A DNA stretch of 16,157 nucleotides, taken from positions 1-16,157 of the forward strand of contig JADDPY010000565.1 of NCBI GenBank assembly GCA_016781635.1, read 5' to 3'. The position numbers and the translations under genes were made by a program. Source of the stretch: Rubrobacter sp. GTDB lineage: Bacteria; Actinomycetota; Rubrobacteria; Rubrobacterales; Rubrobacteraceae. The notes under the pieces were generated by a model, which saw nothing but the letters and a program-made list of their open reading frames with translations, was not told the DNA's origin and ran no database searches. Positions 1-6,828 of this stretch are shown here, in pieces (position 1 is the stretch's first letter; each line of letters begins with the position of its first letter).

Positions 1-565
1 CGAGGTCCTCGTGGTCGCCGTTCTCGGGCCTGAGCCTCAACGTCTCCCCCTCGCGGTAGAGCCGCTTGACGGTCACCTCCTCGCCGCCGCGAAGGAGCGC
101 CGCTACCACGGTCCCGTCCGGCGGGTCCTCGTCCTCCTCGATCACGAGCAGGTCGCCATCGGCGATGTGCGCCCCGATCATGGACTGCCCCACCACCCTC
201 AACAGGTAACGCGGCCTCCCCGAACGCGACCCGAGAAGCTCCGCCGCCAACGAGTACGCCTCGTCCCCGGCAGCCACCGCCTCCAGCCCCCGGCCGGCGG
301 CGATCCTACCCAGTAGCGGCATCTCACCCGCCGCCTCCCAGCCTTTCTGCGTCAGCCGGATGCCCCTGGCCCGCCTCACCCCACCCTCGCGCTCGACGTA
401 ACCCGCCTCCTCCAGCTTCTTGAGGTGCTTGTGCGCCGTCTGCGAGCTTCGCAAGCCGACGGACTCCCCCACCTCGCGCACGCTCGGCGCGCCTTCACCT
501 CTCGCGGCCACCCGAGCCAGGTGCCGGAGCATCTCCATCCTCGTCTTCCAGTTCTCGGGCACCAT
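1..565 (-). CDS. lexA: LexA repressor (3' end cut off by the window)
   Basis: LexA is the SOS repressor that cleaves itself when stimulated by RecA filaments. The 188 visible residues start at ATG 565. Residues 1-60 form the winged-helix DNA-binding domain, with PSVREVGESVGL followed by the recognition helix region SSQTAHKHLKKLEEAGY. The S24 peptidase domain follows: the self-cleavage site lies in PLLGRIAAG with Ala90-Gly91 as scissile bond, the catalytic Ser is S128 in GQSMIGAHIADGD, and the general-base Lys is K167 in VTVKRL. The order and spacing match E. coli A84-G85, S119 and K156. About 20-30 C-terminal residues lie outside the window. The gene is divergent from the DUF6504-dnaE2 pair and shares an SOS box with it. 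GTG 562 or GTG 570 are alternative starts; the ATG directly follows a G-rich stretch. Confidence 0.96.
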   Translation of the reverse strand, partial: MVPENWKTRMEMLRHLARVAARGEGAPSVREVGESVGLRSSQTAHKHLKKLEEAGYVEREGGVRRARGIRLTQKGWEAAGEMPLLGRIAAGRGLEAVAAGDEAYSLAAELLGSRSGRPRYLLRVVGQSMIGAHIADGDLLVIEEDEDPPDGTVVAALLRGGEEVTVKRLYREGETLRLRPENGDHEDL

Positions 566-599
566 CCCACACCCCCGTCGCCAAAGGTCTCGCGGCGAT

Positions 600-628
600 A
601 CCTTATCTCATATCACCGTAGACCGCAA
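600..628 (-). promoter_or_regulatory. Predicted lexA promoter
   Basis: Reading leftward, a -35-like TTGCGG (623-628) is separated by 17 bp from a -10-like TAAGGT (600-605). Transcription would start near 593, leaving a leader of about 28 nt before the lexA ATG. The -35 box overlaps the left half of the SOS box, as expected for LexA autorepression. Assigned by eye only. Confidence 0.45.
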
Positions 629-643
629 ACTACGGTTTGTGGT
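622..643. promoter_or_regulatory. LexA operator (SOS box) between divergent SOS genes
   Basis: The core CAAAC-TACG-GTTTG (626-639) is a perfect dyad of the Gram-positive/actinobacterial LexA box type (CGAAC-N4-GTTYG). It extends to 9-bp arms, ACCGCAAAC (622-630) and GTTTGTGGT (635-643), with one mismatched position. It lies 60 bp from the lexA start and about 210 bp from the DUF6504 start, so a single site can control both directions. On the rightward side a weak TAGACC (619-624) and TAGCGT (643-648) pair with an 18-bp spacer would straddle it. Confidence 0.85.
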
Positions 644-648
644 AGCGT

Positions 649-851
649 GAACGCGCAAGAAGTAGAAGAAAAAGAGGAGCGCCCCCACCCCGGGCCTCGC
701 GAGACCGACCGGCGGCCAACCAGGAGCGGTCCGCGAGGGTGTTGGGAAGACAAGGACGCCCTTCCCCTCGATTGTACCCGGAGAGGGAGGGCCTCCCCAC
801 CCCTTCCTGCCCCCAAGGGGAACGTGCTCCTCCCTTACGGAAGGGGGAGAG
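649..851 (+). promoter_or_regulatory. Structured leader ahead of DUF6504-dnaE2
   Basis: This is about 200 nt between the SOS box and the DUF6504 start with no convincing gene. It contains a long stem: CCTCGCG (695-701) and GACCG (703-707) pair with CGGTC (727-731) and CGCGAGG (732-738), one bulged A. Just before the start codon CCTCCCTT (829-836) can pair with AAGGGGGAG (841-849), which is itself the Shine-Dalgarno sequence of the next gene. The DnaE2 reading frame is open across this stretch, but it has no good start and reads as low-complexity Arg/Pro/Gly. Confidence 0.4.
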
Positions 852-1286
852 ATGGAGGGAGTCGGCGTTTCGGAGGTACACCGCTACCCCTTGCGGCCGG
901 AGGGGTTCGAGGAGCCCTTGTTCCCGACCCCCGAGTCCAGAAGGGCAGTTGCGGAGCACCTGCTCGGCGCTCCGTGGCTCCGCAGGGCTTCCGAGGTGGA
1001 GAGGCCCGATCGGGGAGGGCGGGCGGTGCATGTTTCGGAGGAGCCGGTCGAGGTCGAGCACCGCCGAGGTTGCGTGTTCGTCGTGCTGCCCCCCCGGAAC
1101 CGGAGGAGGTGCCGCGGGGAGCGGAGGGTGGTGGAGGCCCTCGCCCGTTGGCGGGAGGTCGGCGGGTGGTGGAGCGAGGAGGAAGCCAGGGACAGGGTCG
1201 TCTTGCGCTTGCTCCTCTCGGATGGGGCGGTGGTGGACCTCGCGCGGGAAGACGGCGCGTGGTCCCTGGTAGGTACCGTGGATTGA
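852..1286 (+). CDS. DUF6504 family protein, SOS-linked
   Basis: This is a 144-aa soluble protein. Residues 61-144 fit the DUF6504 pattern: SEEPVEVE, then a basic stretch, then VVEALARWREVGGWWSEEEARDRVVLRLLLSDG and a C-terminal AWSLVGTVD, with conserved Trp at about 100, 106 and 107. In actinobacteria DUF6504 occurs as a small protein or as a tail associated with Y-family (ImuB/DinB-like) polymerases. The first 50 residues, including PEGFEEPLFPTPESRRAV, are not recognised. Start ATG 852 is preceded by AAGGGGGAG. The stop overlaps the probable TTG start of dnaE2 (TTGA), so the two are likely translationally coupled under LexA control. The molecular function is unknown; a mutasome accessory role is inferred from position. 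Confidence 0.7.
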   Translation: MEGVGVSEVHRYPLRPEGFEEPLFPTPESRRAVAEHLLGAPWLRRASEVERPDRGGRAVHVSEEPVEVEHRRGCVFVVLPPRNRRRCRGERRVVEALARWREVGGWWSEEEARDRVVLRLLLSDGAVVDLAREDGAWSLVGTVD

Positions 1287-4200
1287 GCGGCGGGGGTTCC
1301 GGGGCGTTTTCCCGGAGTTTCACGCACCTGCACGTGAGGAGCGGCTTCTCTTATGGCTATGGGGTCGCGACGCCGGAGGAGCTCGTGGGGTCGGCGGCCG
1401 GGGCGGGGATGACCTCGTTGGCGATCACGGACCGGGACGGTCTCCCCGGCGTCCCGAGGTTTCTGAGGGCCGCCGGGGAAGCGGGCGTCTCGGCGGTGGT
1501 GGGCACCGAGGTGAGCGTGGAGGTTCGGGGGACGGGCGGGCACGTGGTCCTGCTGGCGGAAGGGATGGAGGGGTACCGGAACCTCTGCCGTCTCGTCTCG
1601 TCCTACAGGTGCTCCTCGGCGGAGAAGCGACGTCCCGTCTGCCCCCTCGACACTCTGCTGGGGCACGCAGGGGACCTTGTGTGCCTGACGGGGGCGGTCC
1701 CCTTCGGGCTCCTCCCCGGGCTCGTCCTGTCGGGGAGGGTCGAGGAGGCCCGGAGGGTGGTACGCGCACTGCGCGAGGCTTTTGGGGAGGACCATCTCTT
1801 CGTGGAGCTTTCGGATGACGGCACCGCCGGGAGCCGGAGGAGGGTCGGTAGGGTTGCGGCGTTCGCGGGGGAGGAGGGACTGCCGGTCCTGGCGACAAAC
1901 GAGGTCGCGTACCTCTTTCCCGAGGATCACCGCCTGCACGAGGTGCTCGTAGCGGCCTCGAACCTCTCCCGGCTACCCGGGCCCGGATACCGGCCGACGG
2001 ACCGTCTGTATCTCAGGTCCACCGAGGCGATGGCGAGGGTTTTCGGGGATCGGCCGGAGGCGCTGAGGAACGCCGCGGCGGTGGCGGAGAGGTGCGCGGG
2101 CGCCGTGGTGCTCTCCGGGAAGGTCCACATGCCGGGCGTCCGGCTCGCAGCGGGGGCATCGGCGGAGGGGGAGCTGTTCAGGCTCGCGAGGGCTGGTGCG
2201 GTGAAGAGGTACGGCAGGAGCCCGGGGAAGGAAGTCTGGACACGGCTGAACCGGGAGCTCGCCTGCATAAGAGGTCTCGGGTTCGCGTCTTATTTTCTGC
2301 TGGCGCACGAGGCGGCGGGGATCTCGCGGTCGAGGGGCGTGCCGGTGACGGGGCGGGGGAGTGCTGCGAACTCGCTCGTGTCGTACTGCCTCGGGCTCAC
2401 GAGCCCGGAGCCCTTCTCCCACAGGCTCCTCTTCGAGAGGTTCATGCACGAGGGTCGTAGTGACCCGCCGGATATAGACCTGGACCTGGACTCGGAGGGG
2501 AGGGACGGGGTCAGGGACGAGCTGATGCGGAGGTACGAACACCACGGCGCCGCGGTGGCCGCGACGGCGAACACCCTCTCCCTGCGAGGGGCCGTCAGGG
2601 TGGCGGCGAGGGCGCTCGGGCACCCCCCGGCGGAGATAAATGAGTTGTCGCGCCACGTGCCCGCGAGGGTGAGGGACCGTGACGCGCTCGTGAACCCGCT
2701 CCACGGCTGGGAGAAGGCACTTCGTGAGCCGGCGATGCGGGGCCATCCCTTGCAGGATCGCGAGAGGTACGGGCTCCTCATGGGGCTTGCGGCAAGGCTC
2801 CACGGGAGGCTGTGGCAGGCGGGCACCCACAACGGCGGCGCGGTCTTCGGCAGCGGCGGGCAACACCTCTCGGGGCTCGTGCCGCTGGAGCCTTCCGGGA
2901 AGGAGGGGCTGTTACGGGCCCAGTACGACAAGGACGACCTGGAGTACGTCGGCCTTCCGAAGCTCGACCTCCTCGGCCTCAAGATGCACACGGCGCTGCG
3001 CAAGGCCGGGGAGCTCGTCTCGGAGAAGCTCGGCCGCAACATCGACCCGCTCGCCCCGCCACCGGAAGACGGGGAGACGTACCGTCTGATCCGGACCGGC
3101 AGAAACGTTGGGATGTTCCAGCTCGAATCTCCGGGCCAGATGAACCTCTCCGCGCGCCTCAAGCCGAGGAGGCTCACCGACCTCGTCGCCCAGATCAGCT
3201 TGTTCCGCCCCGGCCCGATGAGGGGAGACCTCGTAACGCCCTACGTGAGGCGCAAGAACGGCCTCGAACCTTACTCGGTCCCGCTGCCGGAGCTCGAAGA
3301 AGTCTTGAGGCCCACCTACGGCGTGATGGTCTTCCAGGAGCAGGTGCTGGAGATCTCGCACAAGGTCGCGGGCTTCTCGCTCGCCGAGGGCGACCTCGTC
3401 CGCCGCGCCATGACCCGCGAGAGGGGCCCGGGGGCGATGCTCGCCCTCAAAAAAGAGTTCGTCGGGAGGGCCAGGGCCCGTGGCGTACCCGAGCGGAAAG
3501 CGGAGGAGGTCTTCTCGTGGATGGAGGGCTTCAGCGTCTACGGCTTCTCGGCGGCGCACGGGGCCTCGTTCGCCGAGCTCTCCTACGCGAGCGCCTACAT
3601 GAGGTGTCACCACCCGGCGGAGTTTTTCTGCGGCCTCCTGAACAGCCAGCCCATGGGCTTCTACAGCCCGCGCACCCTGCTCAACGAGGCCCGCAGGATC
3701 GGCCTGGAAGTGCTACCGCCCGACCTCCGCCTCTCCGGGGAAGGCTTCACCGTCGAGGGCTCCGGGATGGCCTTGAGGGTGGGGTTCTCCTACTCCAAGG
3801 GCCTCTCGCGCAAGGCCATAACCTCGATCCTCTCGGAGCGGGAGGAGAAGCCCTTCGCCTCGGTCGCGGACCTGTACCGGAGGACCACCGTGGAGAAGGA
3901 CTCGCTGGAGGGGCTGGCAAAGGCCGGTTTTCTGGACGCCCTGACGGGGCGCAACGGCGGACGGGCGGGGGCGCTGGAGGAAGCGCGCAGGCTGCCGAAG
4001 AAACGCGGCAGGCACGGAGACCAGCCGGAGATACCGATGCCGCATCCGGCGAGCTGGTGGACGGCGAGGGAGGGTAGGGGCGTCAGGCGCCTGCCGATCT
4101 CGGAGACGGCCCGGGAGAGGATGGAGTGGGAGACGCTCTCCTTGAACGTCTCCCGTCATCCCCTCTCGCCCTACCGCAACGCCTTGAAGGGCCTGGGCGT

Positions 4201-4576
4201 CTTGACCAGCGAGGAGGTGATGGCATCGCCCCACGGGACACCCGCACGGACCGCCGGCCTGATCGAGTGCCTCCAGAGCCCGCCGACGAAGAGCGGCCAC
4301 CCCGTGTACTTTCTGGTGATCGAGGACGAGGCGGGACTGCTGCAAACCACGATCTTTCGTTCGGTCTACGAGAAGTTCGGCCACCTCCTCCACCGCGAAG
4401 GCGCGTTTCTGCTGGAGGGCAGGGTGGAAAGGACCGATGCGCGAGGCTTCGCCTTCGGGGTTCAGCGTATAGAAAGCTTGCGGGAGGCTCTTGCGGGGAG
4501 CATACCGACGCCCAGGGTATCCCCCTCTCCCGGTGCGTTCCTGAGGGCGGGGAGGCGCGGCAGGAGGGCCGGGTAG
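1283..4576 (+). CDS. dnaE2: Error-prone DNA polymerase, DnaE2 type
   Basis: This is a C-family polymerase of 1097 aa, the usual DnaE2 size, acting in damage-induced translesion synthesis. Order: PHP domain (about 12-260, starting FTHLHVRSGFS, with AITDRDGL and GTEV); palm with VTGRGSAANSLVSYCLGL and the catalytic PPDIDLDLD (Asp 397/399) plus the third Asp in LPKLDLLGL (about 562); fingers with FQLESPGQM and RPGPMRGDLV; the DnaE2-typical NSQPMGFYSP; HhH region; and a C-terminal OB fold (about 988-1080, IECLQSPPTKSGHPVYFLVIED fits this fold). It ends soon after the OB fold, without a tau-binding tail. The start TTG 1283 is chosen for its TTGA overlap with the upstream stop and because homology begins at FTHLH; GTG 1259 is an alternative. 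The PHP metal site looks degenerate (NEVAY where D-x-H is usual), so proofreading is unlikely. Confidence 0.95.
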   Translation: MSGGGSGAFSRSFTHLHVRSGFSYGYGVATPEELVGSAAGAGMTSLAITDRDGLPGVPRFLRAAGEAGVSAVVGTEVSVEVRGTGGHVVLLAEGMEGYRNLCRLVSSYRCSSAEKRRPVCPLDTLLGHAGDLVCLTGAVPFGLLPGLVLSGRVEEARRVVRALREAFGEDHLFVELSDDGTAGSRRRVGRVAAFAGEEGLPVLATNEVAYLFPEDHRLHEVLVAASNLSRLPGPGYRPTDRLYLRSTEAMARVFGDRPEALRNAAAVAERCAGAVVLSGKVHMPGVRLAAGASAEGELFRLARAGAVKRYGRSPGKEVWTRLNRELACIRGLGFASYFLLAHEAAGISRSRGVPVTGRGSAANSLVSYCLGLTSPEPFSHRLLFERFMHEGRSDPPDIDLDLDSEGRDGVRDELMRRYEHHGAAVAATANTLSLRGAVRVAARALGHPPAEINELSRHVPARVRDRDALVNPLHGWEKALREPAMRGHPLQDRERYGLLMGLAARLHGRLWQAGTHNGGAVFGSGGQHLSGLVPLEPSGKEGLLRAQYDKDDLEYVGLPKLDLLGLKMHTALRKAGELVSEKLGRNIDPLAPPPEDGETYRLIRTGRNVGMFQLESPGQMNLSARLKPRRLTDLVAQISLFRPGPMRGDLVTPYVRRKNGLEPYSVPLPELEEVLRPTYGVMVFQEQVLEISHKVAGFSLAEGDLVRRAMTRERGPGAMLALKKEFVGRARARGVPERKAEEVFSWMEGFSVYGFSAAHGASFAELSYASAYMRCHHPAEFFCGLLNSQPMGFYSPRTLLNEARRIGLEVLPPDLRLSGEGFTVEGSGMALRVGFSYSKGLSRKAITSILSEREEKPFASVADLYRRTTVEKDSLEGLAKAGFLDALTGRNGGRAGALEEARRLPKKRGRHGDQPEIPMPHPASWWTAREGRGVRRLPISETARERMEWETLSLNVSRHPLSPYRNALKGLGVLTSEEVMASPHGTPARTAGLIECLQSPPTKSGHPVYFLVIEDEAGLLQTTIFRSVYEKFGHLLHREGAFLLEGRVERTDARGFAFGVQRIESLREALAGSIPTPRVSPSPGAFLRAGRRGRRAG

Positions 4577-4584
4577 CCTCGCGT

Positions 4585-4624
4585 TCCCCGGCAGGTTCGA
4601 GCCCGGGGACGTGGTAAACCTGCC
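4585..4624 (+). terminator. Two overlapping hairpins after dnaE2
   Basis: GGCAGGTT (4590-4597) pairs perfectly with AACCTGCC (4617-4624). TCCCCGG (4585-4591) pairs perfectly with CCGGGGA (4603-4609). The two stems share bases and cannot form together in full. No U-run follows, so this would be a U-less terminator of the kind common in high-GC actinobacteria, or a regulatory element just before the cupin gene. Confidence 0.4.
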
Positions 4625-4660
4625 TCATCCGACAACAAAAACGGAACCGGGAAGGCGCAG

Positions 4661-5188
4661 ATGAGCGAAGAGACGCGAGGGCATGGGATACACGAGTACC
4701 GGTTCGAGGACGACGGCCGCATCCCCAACAATCCGGGCCTTCCGCTGCTCGTCTACCCGGGAGCGTTGGAGAAGTCCGAGCGTAACCCGTCCCGGTGTAA
4801 AGAAAAGCTCGCCGGTAACGGCTGGGGAGGAGCCTGGGTGAACGGCGTCTTCCCCTACCACCACTACCACTCGACCTCCCACGAGGTTTTGTGCGTGGTC
4901 GGCGGCAGCGCGAGCATCGCCTTCGGTGGCCCCGAGGGTGAGGTAGTCGAGGTGGAAGCGGGCGACGTCGTGGTCATCCCGGCCGGGGTGGGCCACAAGA
5001 ACGGGGGATCCAGCGGCGATTTCTCGGTCGTCGGGGCTTACCCGAACGGCCAGGAGTCTTACGACCTGCGCACCGGCGCGGAGGGCGAACGCCCCGAAGT
5101 CCTGGAGAATATACGGAACGTCACCCTACCGAAGGCAGACCCCCTGCACGGCCGGCGGGGACCACTCGTCGAACTCTGGTCGGCGTAG
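4661..5188 (+). CDS. Cupin domain protein, YjlB type
   Basis: This is a 175-aa cytosolic cupin. Motif 1 is complete: H68-x-H70, then E75 and G82 (PYHHYHSTSHEVLCVVGG). Motif 2 is GDVVVIPAGVGHKN with G101, P107, G109, H112 and N114. These give the 3-His/1-Glu metal site of a single beta-barrel cupin. The N-terminal layout (HEYRFEDDGRIPNNPGLPLLVYPGA) and the tail (AYPNGQESYDL) match the YjlB family, whose substrate is not established. Start ATG 4661 is preceded by GGGAAGG at good spacing. It lies 84 bp downstream of dnaE2 on the same strand, but the hairpins between them suggest a separate unit. Being next to SOS genes does not by itself imply a repair role. Confidence 0.85.
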   Translation: MSEETRGHGIHEYRFEDDGRIPNNPGLPLLVYPGALEKSERNPSRCKEKLAGNGWGGAWVNGVFPYHHYHSTSHEVLCVVGGSASIAFGGPEGEVVEVEAGDVVVIPAGVGHKNGGSSGDFSVVGAYPNGQESYDLRTGAEGERPEVLENIRNVTLPKADPLHGRRGPLVELWSA

Positions 5189-5452
5189 CGACGGCGTGAG
5201 GTGTTCACCGCCCGGCTCGCCATCGCCGCGAACTGCGGCCCCTTCACGTACCTGCTCGCCGGTCTCCGGTCCCCCGATCTCCAACGGCTGGTTCGCCTCC
5301 GACCGCTCCCGTTTACCGCAGTCGCACGAGCCGTCCCGTTCGGCCTCGCCTTCTCCGCCCCACGTGCCAGGGGCGTCAACAGTTGACCCTGGCCCTCCAA
5401 GCCGTCCGCAAAGGCCGGGCCGCTGGTGGAACCCGAAAAGCAGAGGAACGCC
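5189..5452. other. Gene-poor spacer between the cupin and the 117-aa gene
   Basis: No supported gene. A 61-codon rightward ORF (5201-5386) starting at GTG has high GC at third positions, especially in its first 25 codons, but lacks a clear ribosome binding site and resembles nothing recognised. It may be a remnant of a gene. The spacer also holds the inverted repeat annotated at 5366-5393. Confidence 0.4.
5366..5393. promoter_or_regulatory. Operator-like or terminator-like imperfect palindrome
   Basis: GTCAAC (5375-5380), a single A, then GTTGAC (5382-5387) is a perfect dyad. It is flanked by GCCAGG (5366-5371) and CCTGGC (5388-5393), giving 12-bp arms interrupted only by an extra GGC on the left. 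It lies 60 bp upstream of the next start codon. The compact one-base centre looks more like a dimeric regulator site than a terminator loop. The regulator is unknown. Confidence 0.4.
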
Positions 5453-5806
5453 ATGAACAACGCGGAGATCGCGAGGGCATTTGTGGAGAAAGGATGGGAG
5501 ATCCGCTACAGGGGCGGAAACTCGATCTGCTCCACCCCGAGCGACTTGGATATGATCGTCGCAGACGCGCCGAGCGTCGGCAGCGCTCCCCGGCCGCCCG
5601 AACCCAGGCCGAGATACTCCGTCGCCGCCTGGCCCATGTCGGATGGTCCCAATGGCGAGCCCCGTCCTCCCATCCTCGACCTCTACGACGCCGAGCGAGG
5701 CGTGGAGGTACGGGTCCACCGCATACCCACCCCCGAGCAAGCGGCACGGCTCCTCGAACGCCGGGGCAACGGGGAAAGTTCGACCGGGCATCGAAACCGG
5801 GTGTAA
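5453..5806 (+). CDS. Hypothetical protein, 117 aa
   Basis: Not recognised. The start ATG 5453 is preceded by AGAGGA at 7-nt spacing, which favours it over the in-frame GTG 5426. The predicted product is soluble, with no signal peptide and no membrane helix. It has an N-terminal helix-like segment (MNNAEIARAFVEKGWEI), a Pro-rich middle (about 40-72) and a more ordered C-terminal part (ILDLYDAERGVEVRVHRIPTP, then EQAARLLERRG). It stands alone, with a palindrome upstream and the first conserved-loop hairpin downstream. Coding is supported by the ribosome binding site and codon bias; the function is unknown. Confidence 0.6.
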   Translation: MNNAEIARAFVEKGWEIRYRGGNSICSTPSDLDMIVADAPSVGSAPRPPEPRPRYSVAAWPMSDGPNGEPRPPILDLYDAERGVEVRVHRIPTPEQAARLLERRGNGESSTGHRNRV

Positions 5807-5841
5807 CCAACTGGTCCGCCGCCGCGTCTACCCTTTATAGA

Positions 5842-5884
5842 CCGGGCTGGCAAAAATTACCCCCCTCCTAAAAGCCCAGCCCGG
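5842..5884 (+). repeat. Hairpin with conserved CU-rich loop, copy 1
   Basis: CCGGGCTGG (5842-5850) pairs perfectly with CCAGCCCGG (5876-5884). The loop carries ATTACCCCCCTCCTA (5856-5870), identical to the loop of the hairpin at 7571-7613 although the stems differ. The loop contains CCUCCU, like the anti-Shine-Dalgarno end of 16S rRNA. It lies 36 bp after the 117-aa gene and about 70 bp before the SPW-like gene, whose AGGAG ribosome binding site (5941-5945) is complementary to CUCCU in the loop. Confidence 0.6.
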
Positions 5885-5952
5885 CTCTTCGTTTGCGGCG
5901 GTCGGGAGCTCGGGTACAACCCGCGCGAACCCCACCGAACAGGAGCATCTCG

Positions 5953-6375
5953 ATGCCTACCTCTACGACAAGGATCAGCCTGGACCTGGCGCCGAACTGG
6001 CACGAGGCGATAAGGCTGCCGCGGGTAATTCCCACGAGCGTCCACGGGGTGCTCGACTACGCGACGAGCGGCTTGAACCTGGCCGCCCCGAGCCTGCTCG
6101 GCCTGAAGGGTTCTCCGGCCGCGTCGCGCATGCCCCGCCTCGTCGGTGGAGCGGGCACCGTGTACAGCCTGCTCACCGACTACGAGCTCGGGCTCGTCAG
6201 GAAGATCCCGATGCCGGTACACCTGGCCTTGGACGCCGCCAAGGGTGCCTTGCTCGCCTCCTCGCCGTGGCTGTTCGGCTTCGCCGACAGAGGCACCCGC
6301 TACTGGCTGCCGCACGTCGCCATCGGAACCGCCGACATACTGGCGGCGGTGACGAGCAAAAAAGAACCCTCGTAA
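5953..6375 (+). CDS. SPW-repeat-like small membrane protein
   Basis: The product has 140 aa. After a polar N-terminus (about 1-28) come hydrophobic segments around HGVLDYATSGLNLAAPSLLGL, LVGGAGTVYSLL, VHLALDAAKGALLASSPWLFGF and YWLPHVAIGTADILAAV. The SPWLFGF motif and its spacing resemble the SPW repeat family of small actinobacterial membrane proteins, whose function is unknown. The start ATG 5953 has AGGAG at 5941-5945. The tail TSKKEPS is charged and probably cytoplasmic. The CU-rich hairpin upstream could affect its translation. Family assignment is moderate; membrane location is fairly safe. Confidence 0.65.
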   Translation: MPTSTTRISLDLAPNWHEAIRLPRVIPTSVHGVLDYATSGLNLAAPSLLGLKGSPAASRMPRLVGGAGTVYSLLTDYELGLVRKIPMPVHLALDAAKGALLASSPWLFGFADRGTRYWLPHVAIGTADILAAVTSKKEPS

Positions 6376-6767
6376 AGCGCCCCTAAGCATCTGACGGAAG
6401 CCGGCGCGGATGTACGGTCCGAAAAGCCCATCGTAGGCCCCGACCGCAGCCAAACATCCCGCCGGAGCTCGCGCGCGAAGAACTAATAAGGCGATGGAAG
6501 ACTTGGCTCGCCGGCAGGTAGACGACCGTGGGCGCACCGGACGGAGAGGCGCTCGTGTGGCGCTTGGTAGGAGCCGCATCGCGGCCTGGCGAACAGCCAG
6601 ATGCCGGCCATGGAGAAGTTCGGCGCCCGAAACGGCGCGGCTATGGGCAGTGCCCCTCACCCACGCTTTGGAGGGACAAGGTCGAGCAACGCTACCGTTT
6701 ACCGCCCCGTACAGGACGTGCGTAGGAAAAGCCCTCGCAGGGAGAAACCCCCGCTCCACAAAGCCCA
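6376..6767. other. Region without a supported gene
   Basis: About 390 bp with open frames on both strands but no frame with a ribosome binding site, a recognised domain or convincing codon usage. Short local inverted repeats occur, for example CTGGC/GCCAG near 6585-6600 and CCCT/AGGG near 6732-6742. No RNA gene is recognised. It may be decayed DNA or the downstream region of the leftward gene. Confidence 0.4.
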
Positions 6768-6799
6768 GCGGCCCCCGGACCATCAGGTCCGGGGGCCGC
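6768..6799 (-). terminator. Strong hairpin after the four-helix membrane gene
   Basis: GCGGCCCCCGGACC (6768-6781) and GGTCCGGGGGCCGC (6786-6799) form a perfect 14-bp stem with a 4-nt loop, 29 bp beyond the stop of the leftward gene. There is no U-run, only TGGGCTTTG, so it would act as a U-less actinobacterial terminator. Because it is symmetrical it could also stop rightward transcription. Confidence 0.7.
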
Positions 6800-6828
6800 A
6801 AGAAGCTAGTTCTACGGTTGTTGCGTGA

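Noticed and set aside
425..1282. The DnaE2 frame is open far upstream, giving a possible 1383-aa protein
   Set aside because: The extension runs antisense through lexA and across the SOS box, reads as Arg/Pro/Gly filler and overlaps the DUF6504 gene. Homology starts at FTHLH.
5201..5386. A 61-aa rightward ORF with high third-position GC
   Set aside because: No ribosome binding site, no recognised motif, and it ends inside a palindrome. Kept only as a possible gene remnant.
6396..6421. A string resembling group II intron domain V (GCCGG ... TGTACGGTCC)
   Set aside because: The interval between the arms is too short for the 34-nt domain V fold, there is no tetraloop in place, and no reverse transcriptase or intron ends are visible.
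5857..6801. A 314-aa leftward ORF across the SPW-like gene and the following gap
   Set aside because: No ribosome binding site or recognised domain, and half of it is antisense to a better-supported gene. The gap part was considered as a decayed mobile element but nothing identifiable was found.
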